A stretch of 64,000 nt of DNA, from contig OY292280.1 in NCBI GenBank assembly GCA_958496175.1, positions 992,001 to 1,056,000 on the forward strand, read 5' to 3'. The position numbers and the translations under genes are program-made. The notes under the pieces are model-generated. The model did not search any database, was not told the DNA's origin, and was given only the letters and a program-made list of their open reading frames with translations. Below are positions 35,123-48,081 of this stretch, one piece after another. This DNA is from Sisyra terminalis (taxonomy: Eukaryota > Arthropoda > Insecta > Neuroptera > Sisyridae). Position 1 is the first letter of the stretch. Each line of letters opens with the position of its first letter.

Positions 35123-37563
35123 ATGTTAGTTTATATGGCCTTTACCGATTGGAGTGTGTTGTTGATTCTTCTTCTGCTAACTCTAACTGGAACCGTACTC
35201 AAATTCAGGAACCCGAGCTTCAAAATGTGTAGCAGTATTTCGAAATTCTTCCGTTTACTGTGCACTTTAACCAGATTATCCTGGCAACTGTGCATCAACC
35301 TATGTCGACCATTTGTACAATCCTGTCGCGAAATGCAGCAACACTATGAAACTCTTTACGAACCCCAGTTCTACACTTGCCAGGTAAGCTACTCAATTAT
35401 CAAAATTCTTCTAAATTATAGGGTATTACAGTATCAGTTTTTGATGGAGAGATGATGGGGAAATCTTCCTAGATTCCAGAAATCTGAAGCACTTAGAACT
35501 ACTAACAGATTCCAGAGGACTAAGAAAACAACGGCACAAATAGATGCACTGATCCCCAAATTTAATCAGGAAAAAGACGCAACTGCTTCCTATAAATTCC
35601 AAAAACACTCTTACTAAGTAACCGATTCCAACTAACGAATGTAGTATCAGGATTCTGGAATCTCGTATCCAATCCCGAGAAAAACTTTCGCCCCTTAATT
35701 TATAAAATCTCGCGAGATTTACAGAGTTAAAGTAACCGAATCACAAACAAGGATTCCTTGCCTAAAATCAGGATCAGATTTATTAGTTACACTAAAAATG
35801 TTATATCATACTGGTCATAACAGATTCCCAAGGACTAAGGAAGCATCTAAAAAATATTTTCAGTACAAGTAGATACTCTGATCCCCAAATTTAATCAGGT
35901 AGAGGACGAAACTGCTATAACGAATGTAATACCAGGATTCTGAAATCTCGTATTCAATGTACTGCGTGTTTAGATATCTATTTCCAAAAAATACTACTAA
36001 TATTTGTACATTTTGATTTGATTTTTTTGGTTTCAGTGGCAAAAATCGGACAAAGTATTGCTGGAATATTTACTGTATCGAATTGCAATGGGATTTTCTT
36101 CATTTTCAATACTTTGTCACTCTATGAAATATGACATTTACGACACAAAAGCTGAAAAATTTATTTTTCAAAATGAATCCGTTATTGCCAAGGGGTTGAA
36201 ATGGATCGTTTGGCCTTGTCATTGGGTACAACTAACGATCTTTGTGCAGTTTTCTCTAAGTGCTTTCTTTTGCATTTCCAAATACATAACAATTTCACTT
36301 GGTAAAGTATACAAATTTTCCGTCAACAATATTGTTTCTGTTGGCTTCTTTGTCTTTCATATGTCCTGAGTAATACTTATCTAACTTAATTATCGCTACT
36401 TTGCTCTAAGAAAACAAATCATACATTAAAATGTATTACTAAACTACTATGGAAAACAACTAAACCAACAAGAAACTATAAGTTTAGTGTTTACTATTTA
36501 CAGAATATATAAAATATATTGAGGGCAATTTATGTAATATAATTTACAAAAGAATGCTATCAACATAAAGTGCAAACAAATGTTTGACGTATTACCCAGA
36601 TACGTATTTCGATTGCGAAGCAATCAAAGTGATCATCAAGTACTACGATAAAGTTGTTTTTAAAAAGTATCTAAGATACTAATTATTTTTGCCAGAACAC
36701 TAAAGGAACTAAGATACTTTTTCTGGCAGCTCTGCATGCCTATCAGCTTTTCTATAACTTATTTTTCTATCAACCTAGTTATAATGCATCAACCTATTGT
36801 TAAAAATGTTCAAAAAAGCTATTATAGGCATTTAAAAACTTTTAAATTTTAAATGCCATATTTGTACTGGGAAGTAAATATAGTTGCATATATTTAAAGC
36901 AGTTTGACAGTTGATTTATTGTAATTGAAATTTTGTACAGATATCACTTTTGTACATCGAGTGAAATTGCATCACCGAATTTATTTAGTTCTGCACAGTC
37001 TATCGGCGGTTGGATCCCTAATCATTATCCTACTGAATACAATTCGGCCGAATCCTTCTGGTAAGAAAATCTAAAAGAAAAATATTAAGGATAATTTACT
37101 TTTTCTTTTTTTTAGATCACATTGACGCTAACAAGGCCATGGAAGTCCCATTTTTGGTTGGATTTATTTTTATGATGGTCGACTTGATCATTTCTCGTCA
37201 TCCAATGCTTCTAAAACAACTTATGTGGTTCTTGGCAATCATTTACGGATTTGTCACAATTACTTTCATGTTCTATTTGATAAATATCCCGGAAATGTAA
37301 GGGGAACAATTCCTAGAAAATGTGTCCTTTTTTAGTTGAAAATCATTACTTTCAGAATAAATCCATTATATATTCATCCACATTTGGATTGGCGACTACC
37401 GACGAAGACACTTCTTTGGATCATATGCACCACCCTGTGGACGTGGTTTAGCTTCTTTTTGCTGTATTTTATGGTAGCAATGCGAAGATTCATCGCTGCT
37501 ATTTACAATTTCAATAGCGTGGAACAGAGGAGACCAGAAATTTTCGTTCTTTCAAATCTGTAA
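35123..37563 (+). CDS. Rolling stone-like multipass membrane protein
   Basis: Five exons (35123-35383, 36037-36301, 36941-37060, 37116-37296, 37356-37563), all joining in phase, encode about 344 residues. Hydrophobic segments are spread through the protein, about seven in all. The C-terminal half has the family pattern: a segment before DLIISRHP, then IYGFVTITFMFY, YIHPHLDWRLPTKTLLW, and a last helix. The LDWRxPxKT motif is typical of insect rolling stone proteins, the founder of which acts in Drosophila myoblast fusion. The N-terminus (MLVYMAF) is less certain because family N-termini vary and an ATG follows four codons later. AATAAA lies at 37592. Intron 1 holds small direct duplications (GATTCCAGAGGACTAAG-type) and intron 2 a repeat fragment. 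Confidence 0.8.
36490..36650 (-). repeat. Repeat fragment in rolling stone-like intron 2
   Basis: A partial arm of the CTGAGGA..GAAA repeat on the minus strand (GACGTATTACCCAGATACGT, TTTCGATTGCGAAGCAATC). The hairpin stem is intact but the CTGAGGA side has been lost. Confidence 0.6.
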
Positions 37564-37591
37564 TTGATCACGGATTATTATAAAATAATTA

Positions 37592-37597
37592 AATAAA
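37592..37597 (+). terminator. Poly(A) signal candidate, rolling stone-like gene
   Basis: AATAAA 29 bp after the stop codon. Confidence 0.6.
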
Positions 37598-37599
37598 TT

Positions 37600-38930
37600 A
37601 TTATAAGTTAATCATTAAATTAAATTAATATTTTTATACGTAAAACTTATGTTGTTTCATATTGAAATAAATTAATTGAGATACATTTTTATTTGTTATT
37701 TTTGCCAAGAACTTCTACTACGTAATTCCCCTGTGTGCGTATTTTATGAGAAAAAATGGTCACTTCTGTTGTCAAAATTGATGCAAATTTTAAAAGACAA
37801 CTTCGACATCAAATTAAAGTTTTCATTCCTTATGATCATTAGAAATACAAAAATTTAATTTCTACCATCAATTATTTATTTTCGATGAAATTCTAGTTTT
37901 TGAGTAATATTATTAAATGCCATTGTGATTGATAAATTTACTGTATTCATATTGATATCTAGCTTTTGAAGAGCCGCATGCGGATCTCAAGGTAGTATAC
38001 ACTTACTAAGATGTAAAACAAAAGCTAGCTGAATAGGCCATATTCACAAAAGAATAGGATTTAAGGAAAAAAAGTATTTTAAATGTTTGTTTTGTTTTTA
38101 AACAACAATTTTCCAAATTTTTCTTATTATTTGTCGCTAAAAACCCTATTTTCTTAACATGTTACTTTATCAATAACCAAATAAATAATTTTTCGCAAGT
38201 AATTAATTACCAAAAAACCTTTTTCTCAAAAACGAAATGAGTTCTTTCACGAATCTCTACGAAAGATTTCTCATCGATTGGCATAAAAATTTTTTGGAAA
38301 ATTCAAACTCAAATTTTATTGGTTAATCGGTATAAGGCCAATTATTGTCTTTCAATATACTTTTATTATCAATTTTGTCAATCATTGTTTCAAATTTGAA
38401 TTAATTTTTATCATTTAATTCATACGCCTGTGAAGGTAGGCAACCCAAGTTTCTTCAAAGTATTTATCTATTTAAAGTAGAAATGCTTGATGGTTACTAA
38501 ATTTTACGAAAAAATACATGCTTTGGCATCGAAAGTAAGTAGGTGTGTCAAAATTCAGCACGATAATGGGTTGGGTAGTGGATGAAAAAATAGTTTTTTC
38601 TCAATACAAATTCCCTCAATTTCCAGATCAAAGGTTCCTTGCTTTTTTTTGAAAAAACAAAACTTCTCTACTAGAAACTTTGTAACAAAATGTTTAAGTA
38701 TGAGAATATAAATTTAAGTCAAGAAAGTTATTACTGATGTGAAATTGTAATAGTTTAAATGGCTCATGTCCTTTTAGTACCGTCAAATCTGGCAACGTTG
38801 CAATATCACTGTGTTTTTTATTCTATTCGCAATTTTTTTGTTAATTCTTGGTTAGTAACATCAGAACTAAGTAAATTTTAAGCTAGTCAATAATTGAAAA
38901 AAAAAAGTTTTGATATTTTATAGTTGTATT
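37600..38930. other. Intergenic DNA with repeat fragments
   Basis: No gene seen. About 38090-38220 matches the outer arm of the large foldback element (CCCTATTTTCTTAACATGTTAC). About 38758-38870 is the left half of a palindromic MITE (GGCTCATGTCCTTTTAGTACCG, CTGGCAACGTTGCAA). Confidence 0.5.
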
Positions 38931-38966
38931 TATTTCCATAAAAAATATAATTTTATATAGAAATAT

Positions 38967-40568
38967 TTATTGATTATCTTCATCGCTATCATCTTCTTGA
39001 GAGTTGATTTGGAAGTACCTGCAAATAAACCAAGGTTAAATTCCAAACATGAGAAAATCGTTTGTGGGTATAACACAATAACTAGTTAACTCAATTTTTC
39101 AGGTGATATAGTAATGTTGTAGTACTTTCGTAGTAGTAGCCTTTTTATGGCTCATGTGTACTTGAGCACACCCACAATCTGGCAACGTTGCATTTTCGAC
39201 TTTGTTTTTAATTTAATTCGCGATATTTTTGCTGATTTAATTCTAATACGGTATAATTCTCTCTGTTGTGGCTAAATTTTTATTATGGACCGTTTTAATC
39301 GCGAATTACATTAAAAACAAAGTCGAAAATGCAACATTGCCAGATTGTGGGTGTGCTAAAGTACACTTGAGCCCTTTTTATAAGTGTTTATGATTGCATG
39401 CTACCATGTGGGTCACTGGGTGACGTGATCACAAATTAGTTAATGGGAAATTTTAATTTATAACGACAAAAAGTTGTGAATTTCAAAGATAATACTGAAT
39501 TTTTATTTTTATAGGTTGAACCAAAATTACAATGAACTGATAGTATTGATAATTGAAGAATCAAATAATAAGTGAAAATCAATAATTTTTTAACATTTTT
39601 ATCTCACGAATTCAATTTCGGTTTCAGTCATGGTTTCGGCTCGACGACAGCCGAAACCGGAAGTTCAGTCAAATATTAATAACTTGTCATTTTTTTTTAA
39701 TTGGGATATTGTGTAATTAATTTGGGGAATCCCTATACTATCGCATGATACTGAAACTGTTAAGCAGGATCTTACTGCATGTATTTAAGTTACTAAGTTA
39801 AAACTTTTTGGCCTATTGGATTTTTATCAACTCTGAAGTCGTTAAAGATTGCAGTTGTTAAATGATATTAAATAAGCATTATAGTAACTCTTTTTGGATT
39901 AAGTAGTTCTAGTGAAGTCCACGTGTTGATTACTACCTTAATTCGTAGGTGTCCTTTCCAGAAGCGACCACTCGGAGCCAATCTCGCAAATTATGCTTTT
40001 TCAAATACTTTTTGGTCAAATATTTCAAGTAACGTTTGCTGAATGGGACCTAGGAAGTAAAAACCGGGTTTAGTAATAGTAATAGAGTAGTAACGTGGGT
40101 GCGTTGCAGCACTTACCTCTGAGTTAATGGTGAGTTTGGTCTTATGGCGTTCAAGACTTACGGCACTGCCTAAATTGCTTGTTTTACCATTGACTTTGAT
40201 TCTTTCTTTGAGATATTGCTCGAAATCGGCCACATCTAAAATGCTGTCTTCGACGGGGTGAAGACAATCGACCGTGAATTTCAGCTGCAACTTCTTGTTT
40301 TTGTCGGCACCCTTACCCCGCAACTGGTTTCGTCGATTTTTATTCATTGTCTGGAATCCACAAAAGAAATATTCAATTAATTGTGTTTCAGCCAGACTTC
40401 GAATAAAACGTGCTTCGCATTCAGCGATTATTCACATCTAGTTTTATTCTATCCATCCCTATTTGTATGTTCGAAAATTCTAACTAAATAAATTAAGCAC
40501 AATTTAATCTTAAAATCGCAATAGATATTTCCAGTAATATTTATCATTATAAAACTTACAGGAGCCAT
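38967..40568 (-). CDS. RpL22: 60S ribosomal protein eL22 (RpL22)
   Basis: Four coding exons on the minus strand: 40568-40560 (only three codons, MAP), 40350-40117, 40049-39937 and 39018-38967, in phase, 135 residues. The MAP exon matches the usual L22 start and is followed by GTAAGT; the ATG at 40347 is internal (TMNKNRR..). The body carries the L22 signature ([54 protein letters not shown]) and an acidic C-terminus (EDDSDED). It lacks the long N-terminal extension seen in Drosophila L22. It is a component of the large ribosomal subunit. The gene is head-to-head with Atg8a; an AATAAA on this strand lies at about 38934-38929. The last intron contains a MITE. Confidence 0.97.
39149..39373. mobile_element. 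225-bp palindromic MITE in RpL22 intron, 8-bp TSD
   Basis: It begins GGCTCATGTGTACTTGAGCA and ends CTAAAGTACACTTGAGCC. The direct duplication ctttttat lies at 39141-39148 and 39374-39381. The arms are highly complementary across nearly the whole length, with the loop around 39260. Confidence 0.92.
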
Positions 40569-42721
<2,153 letters not shown>

Positions 42722-43202
42722 AAAACTGAAGAACCCCTACCCAAAAAAAAAAAAATATACAAAACATCTGAAAATCAATCCAAAAAAAAAACCAAACATT
42801 TCTTCTTTTTTTTTTAGCGCACATCAGAACAAGTTCAATTGGCCTTAATTATATTTGTTGTAAAAGCTGTGATGGCTTCAATTTTATTCATAAATCAAGA
42901 GTTTATTTTATCGTTTGTGTGTTGAATCTATTTTAATTTTGACTACAGTAATCTTAAGAGTTTAATTGTCGCATTATTCTTTTATCTTAAATTTTCCTCC
43001 CCCCCTCTATTTAGAGCACCGATTTTTATAAATTTGAATCAATTTTCGTTTCTAAGTCGGTGCTTAGCGTCTATATTAAAATATAACTTCAATTATGATA
43101 ACTATAAACTTAATGTTAATAATTTGGGATATAATAGTATATAAATGTAAGTAACCGAAAAAATCAAATGTAATGTATTTAAAATATGTTTCAAAAAAAA
43201 AT

Positions 43203-43208
43203 AATAAA
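43203..43208 (+). terminator. Poly(A) signal candidate of Atg8a
   Basis: AATAAA about 480 bp after the stop codon; the intervening sequence has no ORF and would be 3' UTR. Confidence 0.45.
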
Positions 43209-43424
43209 ATTTTTGAAAAGCCGAGTGGTGTTTTAAAGTAATTTTACTCCTTACCTATGACAATAATTTAAACAAAGAATTCCTTATTGTCAAACAATAT
43301 AAAGACTTAATTTATTAGAGGAAAAGATTTGATTTCATTGGAAAGATTTTATTGAATTAATTGGCATAAAGAATTGATTCATGTCCCTTTTAGATCGATC
43401 CACATCTGGCAACATTGCATTTTC

Positions 43425-43649
43425 GGCTCATGTGTACTTTAGCACACCCACAATCTGACAATGTTGTATTTTCGACTTTGTTTATAATTTAATTCGCGAT
43501 TAAATAGGTCCATAATGAAAATTTACCCACAAAAGAGAGAATTATACCACATTAGAATTGAATAAACAAAAATATTGTAAATTAAATTAAAAACAAAGTC
43601 GAAAATGCAACGTTGCCAGATTGTGGGTGTGCTAAAGTACACATGAGCC
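43425..43649. mobile_element. 225-bp palindromic MITE
   Basis: A full-length copy from GGCTCATGTGTACTTTAGCA to CTAAAGTACACATGAGCC. It abuts on the left the first ~50 bp of a sister-subfamily copy (43375-43424, ending TGCATTTTC), so the flanks do not form a duplication and the junction is rearranged. Confidence 0.85.
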
Positions 43650-45027
43650 CAAGTTTTGATTTTAAATCAATGGTATAATCGCCCCTAATAACATCAACTT
43701 TTTGACCATCTAGTGTGCAAATTGTTAATGCCAAATTAGTAAAGTTGTAACAATTGAAATAAGTAAAAATCCGACAATTATGGTAGGTAAGATAATCTCC
43801 TCATCCCCTTCTTAATTTATTAATTTTTTCCAAGGATTTTCTTTTCCAGTGAGGTTTTGCATTATCGTGATGTAGAATAAAGGACTCATGTCCCTTTTCG
43901 GGTCAAATTTCTTTTACCGGCAGCGATAACTGACAACGTTGCATTTTCTTCTTTGGTTTTTATTTTATTCGCGAATAAATCGCCCCATACTGGAAATTTA
44001 GCCACAAAAGAGAAAATTATGGCCTGGTAGAATTGAATAAACAAAAAAATCGTGAATTGATTAAAAAACAAAGTAGAAACTACGGCAATCGAAATATGTA
44101 TCTGGGCAGTACGTTAGTAAAACATTTGTTTGAACTTTTGTTCAAATTTATGTTTATAGTTTATTTTTGTAAATTATTTTACATAAATAAGACCACAATA
44201 TATATTGTATACACACCATTAGAAGCCGTTTAAAGATATTACAGGCATATTAAGTATAATTATTTCCAAATACTTCTAATTGCCTTTTTTAACAGGGTAC
44301 CAGTTGGAGAAGTAAAAATTAATTAAGTATATTTAATTGTAAGTATTGTTATTAATAAAACATAAACAATTGTTTAAAACATAACAATATATTCTTCAGT
44401 TGGAATTCCAGAAGAGCTCGATTTGATACAGAAAAAATGGCTAAATATAAAATTAATTAGCATGAAAAAGATCGATAATAATAAATTTTAATTAATAAAT
44501 AAAATTAAACCAATTAAGAAAAAGAATTATAATAGCAAGGGGCTTAGATATTGTTCAGTTGCACATAACATTTTTATTATAGCCGATTTGTGATAAGGAA
44601 TTTTTATTGAAATAAACGAAAAATAAATAAAATATTACGGTTTTCTAATTTTATTTTATTCGATAAAAATGTTTTAACTTTCTATATTAAACGGTGACGT
44701 AATAAAACGATTTACAACTTGCAAATATGGTATATAGTTAAATATTTAAAAATAAAATGAGCGATTAATCAATTTTGCACAATTCAAATTTCGAGGTCGT
44801 TCGGTGGCTGAGTGCGCATGTCACACACTCGTCATCTGGTCTTGTCATAATCTGTCAAACTAAGATAAATTTCGCTTATCATTCAAACAATAACTAACCA
44901 TTGACTAAGCGTTTTTTTTTTATTTTTATGTTGTGTTTATGTTATATTTATCATCGAATTCACGAATTATTGATGTATGAACTAAATTGATAATACATAT
45001 TGGATATAATTTGCATGTAAATGAACA
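43650..45027. other. Intergenic DNA between Atg8a and the SLC35F6-like gene
   Basis: AT-rich. A partial MITE lies at about 43885-44075, followed directly by a partial arm of the CTGAGGA..GAAA repeat (about 44077-44230, CGGCAATCGAAATATGTATCTGGG). 44790-44910, GC-richer, is probably the promoter of the downstream gene. Confidence 0.5.
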
Positions 45028-46697
45028 ATGGCGTTCACCAAATACCAAATATTTTTAGCGCTTCTTCTAGTGGTTACTGGCTCGATTAATTCGTTAACGA
45101 CAAAGTAAGTGTGTTGAATTGCTTTGGGGAAATGATTTCATTGAATATTTGGTGAATTTCAGATGGGCGGATATATTGAAATCGGCCGGATCGGATGGCA
45201 AAGTTCGGCCGTTCCAACACCCCTTTGTGCAGGCTTATGTCATGTTTATGGGTGAATTGTTTTGTATTGTGATTTTTCGATTGATGCTCTTTTATAATCG
45301 ATACAAACAGGTAAGTTGATCGATTCTGGTTGATACTTTTGGTACAAATTTCTAATTGTAGAGAAATGAGGACAATGCGAGTCGTGTGGGCATAACGCAA
45401 AGCTCTCAATTTAACCCATTCATGTTGTACCTGCCTGCTTTATGTGATATGTTATCGACGTCGATTATGTACATAGGACTAAGCTTAACGTATGTGTCAA
45501 GCTTTCAAATGTTGCGAGGGTCAGTGATCGTTTTTGTTGGATTGCTCAGTGTGGGATTTTTGGATAGAAGATTTGGAAAACGGGAATGGACCGGAATTTT
45601 CTTCACAATCCTAGGTTTATTAGTTGTAGGAGCTTCGGATGTCATTTATCAATCAGACGATAGTTCATTCGATCGTAATGCCATCATTACTGGAGACTTA
45701 CTTATTATATTGGCTCAAGTAAATCCCATTAATATTTTCCCCTCCAAATCTCATTAAATTCTTTTTTTAGATAATAACCTCCGTGCAAATGGTATTAGAA
45801 GAAAAATTCATCACTGGTCTAGATATTCATCCATTACAAGCCGTTGGATGGGAAGGTACACAAAGGACATCGGCCCCAAACGGGTATTTGGTTCATAATT
45901 CCAGGGTATGTTGGTACTAGTTTCTGAGAATTTTTATTCCTGATTTCCAGCTTTTTTTGAAGAAACGGTAATACATATCTTAATAGTACCAACATTCCCT
46001 GAAATTATCAACCAAATACTCTTCTGTAGCCGATTCACTACACTTATCGTCCTATGTCCTTTCAACTATTGTAAAAATCAAATCTTTAAAATTAATTTCT
46101 TTTAGGATTATTTGGCAGTATTACTTTAGATGTATTATTAATTGCATTTTACTTCATTCCTGCTGGACCTCCATTTTCAAATAATCCTCGTGGAGTTTTA
46201 GAAGATTTACCCGATGCTTGGGCTCAAATAAAAAACAACAAAGATATTGCTTTCGCAATGATTGGTAAATTTATAAATTCACAGTTGAACTTTTCAATAA
46301 TAACTGAAACTTTTTAGGAACATTTATTAGCATTGCATTCTTTAATTTCGCTGGAATTTCCGTCACCAAAGAATTGTCAGCGACAACTCGAATGGTTTTG
46401 GATAGTATTCGCGCTATTGTCATTTGGGTCTTTTCTCTTCTGTTCCAATGGCAAGAATTCCACTGGCCTCAAGTAAAACATCAAAAAAATATATATGTAA
46501 CAAAAAATATTTACTTGTTTTTTTAGTTGCTAGGATTTATGATTCTTATATTTGGAAATTGTTTATATAACAACATTTTCATTGAAACGATTATCAAGAA
46601 AATTCGTCGAGCTTGCAATCAAAACAATCAATATGAAACAATCAATGAAAATGAAATTGTTGTAAATCGAGCAGCCGAGGAAATTGAAACTCCGTAA
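45028..46697 (+). CDS. SLC35F6: Solute carrier family 35 member F6-like transporter
   Basis: Seven exons (45028-45104, 45163-45310, 45362-45718, 45771-45855, 46106-46264, 46318-46472, 46527-46697), all in phase, encode 383 residues, close to the human length. It is a ten-helix EamA/nucleotide-sugar transporter-like protein: MAFTKYQIFLALLLVVTGSI at the start, TTKWAD, FQHPFVQAYVMFMGE, LTYVSSFQMLRGSVIVF, ITSVQMVLEEKFI, LQAVGWEGLFG, SVTKELSATTRMVLDSIR and WVFSLLFQWQEFHWPQ. A polar ~40-residue cytosolic tail closes it. Human SLC35F6 localises to lysosomes and mitochondria; its substrate is not settled. The first helix starts within eight residues of the chosen ATG. Confidence 0.93.
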
Positions 46698-46829
46698 AGT
46701 TTCCACTGACTTATTTTTAGATTTTATTTAAGTATTGCGCGTAATCACGCTCAAGACTGATTTGATGATTAACTTTTTTCTAAGTTGTAAATGTTCAATT
46801 TATTTCGCTACCAAATATGTTATGATCTA

Positions 46830-46835
46830 AATAAA
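46830..46835 (+). terminator. Poly(A) signal candidate, SLC35F6-like gene
   Basis: AATAAA 132 bp after the stop codon. Confidence 0.6.
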
Positions 46836-46839
46836 AATT

Positions 46840-48081
46840 ATTTTTACATTGAGGCACTCCAAGCGTTTTATTTTTCTATAAAACTATATTTAATCTAAAG
46901 GTTTTTTTATTGTTATTTACCATTACTTTATTCACGACTTTAGGGTTGATAAAAATCCGTAAATCAAGAATTATCAAATATTTGATCGATACGAGATTCG
47001 AACTTAAAACCAACCAGTTTTAGAGCGGTCATATTGACCACTTGACAACCAGTAGGCTTAATTTAAAAATTGACTATTTTTTTTTTCTCAATGCAAAATA
47101 GAAAATTCTTAAGAAACAATAAAATAGTGCATGAAAAAGAAGTCAAGTGATAATACTAAGAAAAAAAAATGAGGAACTTTTTAAATTGTCAAGGGTAAAT
47201 AAGAAGTTTTTACTAAATCAAAATAGAGAGCATCAGAACAAACAATGCCGCGGAAACCATTAATAATCTATGCAAAACACCAGGGTTTCTTGCATACTTT
47301 TTATTTCAATAAAAATTCCCTGACTTTACAGACCAAATTTATAAAATGTTTATTTATGACGTCTACATCTTTCCCGATTCGAATACTAATGAAATAAGGA
47401 AATTAAAAACTGACTCAAGTTCTTTTTAGGTTGGTAAATATCTGGCAACGTTGTATTTTCTACTTTTTATTCTATTTGTGATTTCTTTGATAATTAAATT
47501 CTAATATAGACGAATTTTCTCTTTTGTGACAAAATTTTCATTAGGGACCGATTTATTTGTGGATTAAATTATAAATGAAAATGCAACATTCTAAGATTTG
47601 AGTGTGCTAAAAGACTTGTGTAAAATAGAATAACAAAGTGATTTCATTAGGATTTAGGCGATTTAGGGTTCCTTTTTTTTCCTTTAAGGTACGCAACCCT
47701 AAACAAATGGCTAATTTTAAATATTGAGTTTCATTGATTGATCGGCAGATGGCAGCACTATATGGACTGTATAGGAAAACTTCAATTTTTGTTTTGGACT
47801 ATGTTGAGATCGTTGAGATGACAGTAGAAATATCAAATATTTTAATAGGAAAAACAATGAATTATGCTGTGATTTTATTCTAAAATGTTACTTTTTTTTA
47901 ATTTTTCATTTAATTTCCTACTCAAAATTGCCGATCGATCACAATGTATTGAAATTCTATAGGTTATATTCAACACGATTAACAAATTTCAAATCGATTT
48001 GTGATCAATTTATTTGTTAATATACGCAAGTAGTCACTTTGATTGGTTCTTATACGTACTGAAAATCGTTTCATCACTACC
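46840..48081. other. Intergenic DNA with one decayed MITE
   Basis: About 47412-47622 is a diverged palindromic MITE (GACTCAAGTTCTTTTTAGGT ... GAGTGTGCTAAAAGACTTG). 46990-47060 carries the dispersed CGATACGAGATTCGAAC..CCAGTTTTAGAG fragment. 47740-47930, less repetitive, is the likely promoter region of REXO1. Confidence 0.5.
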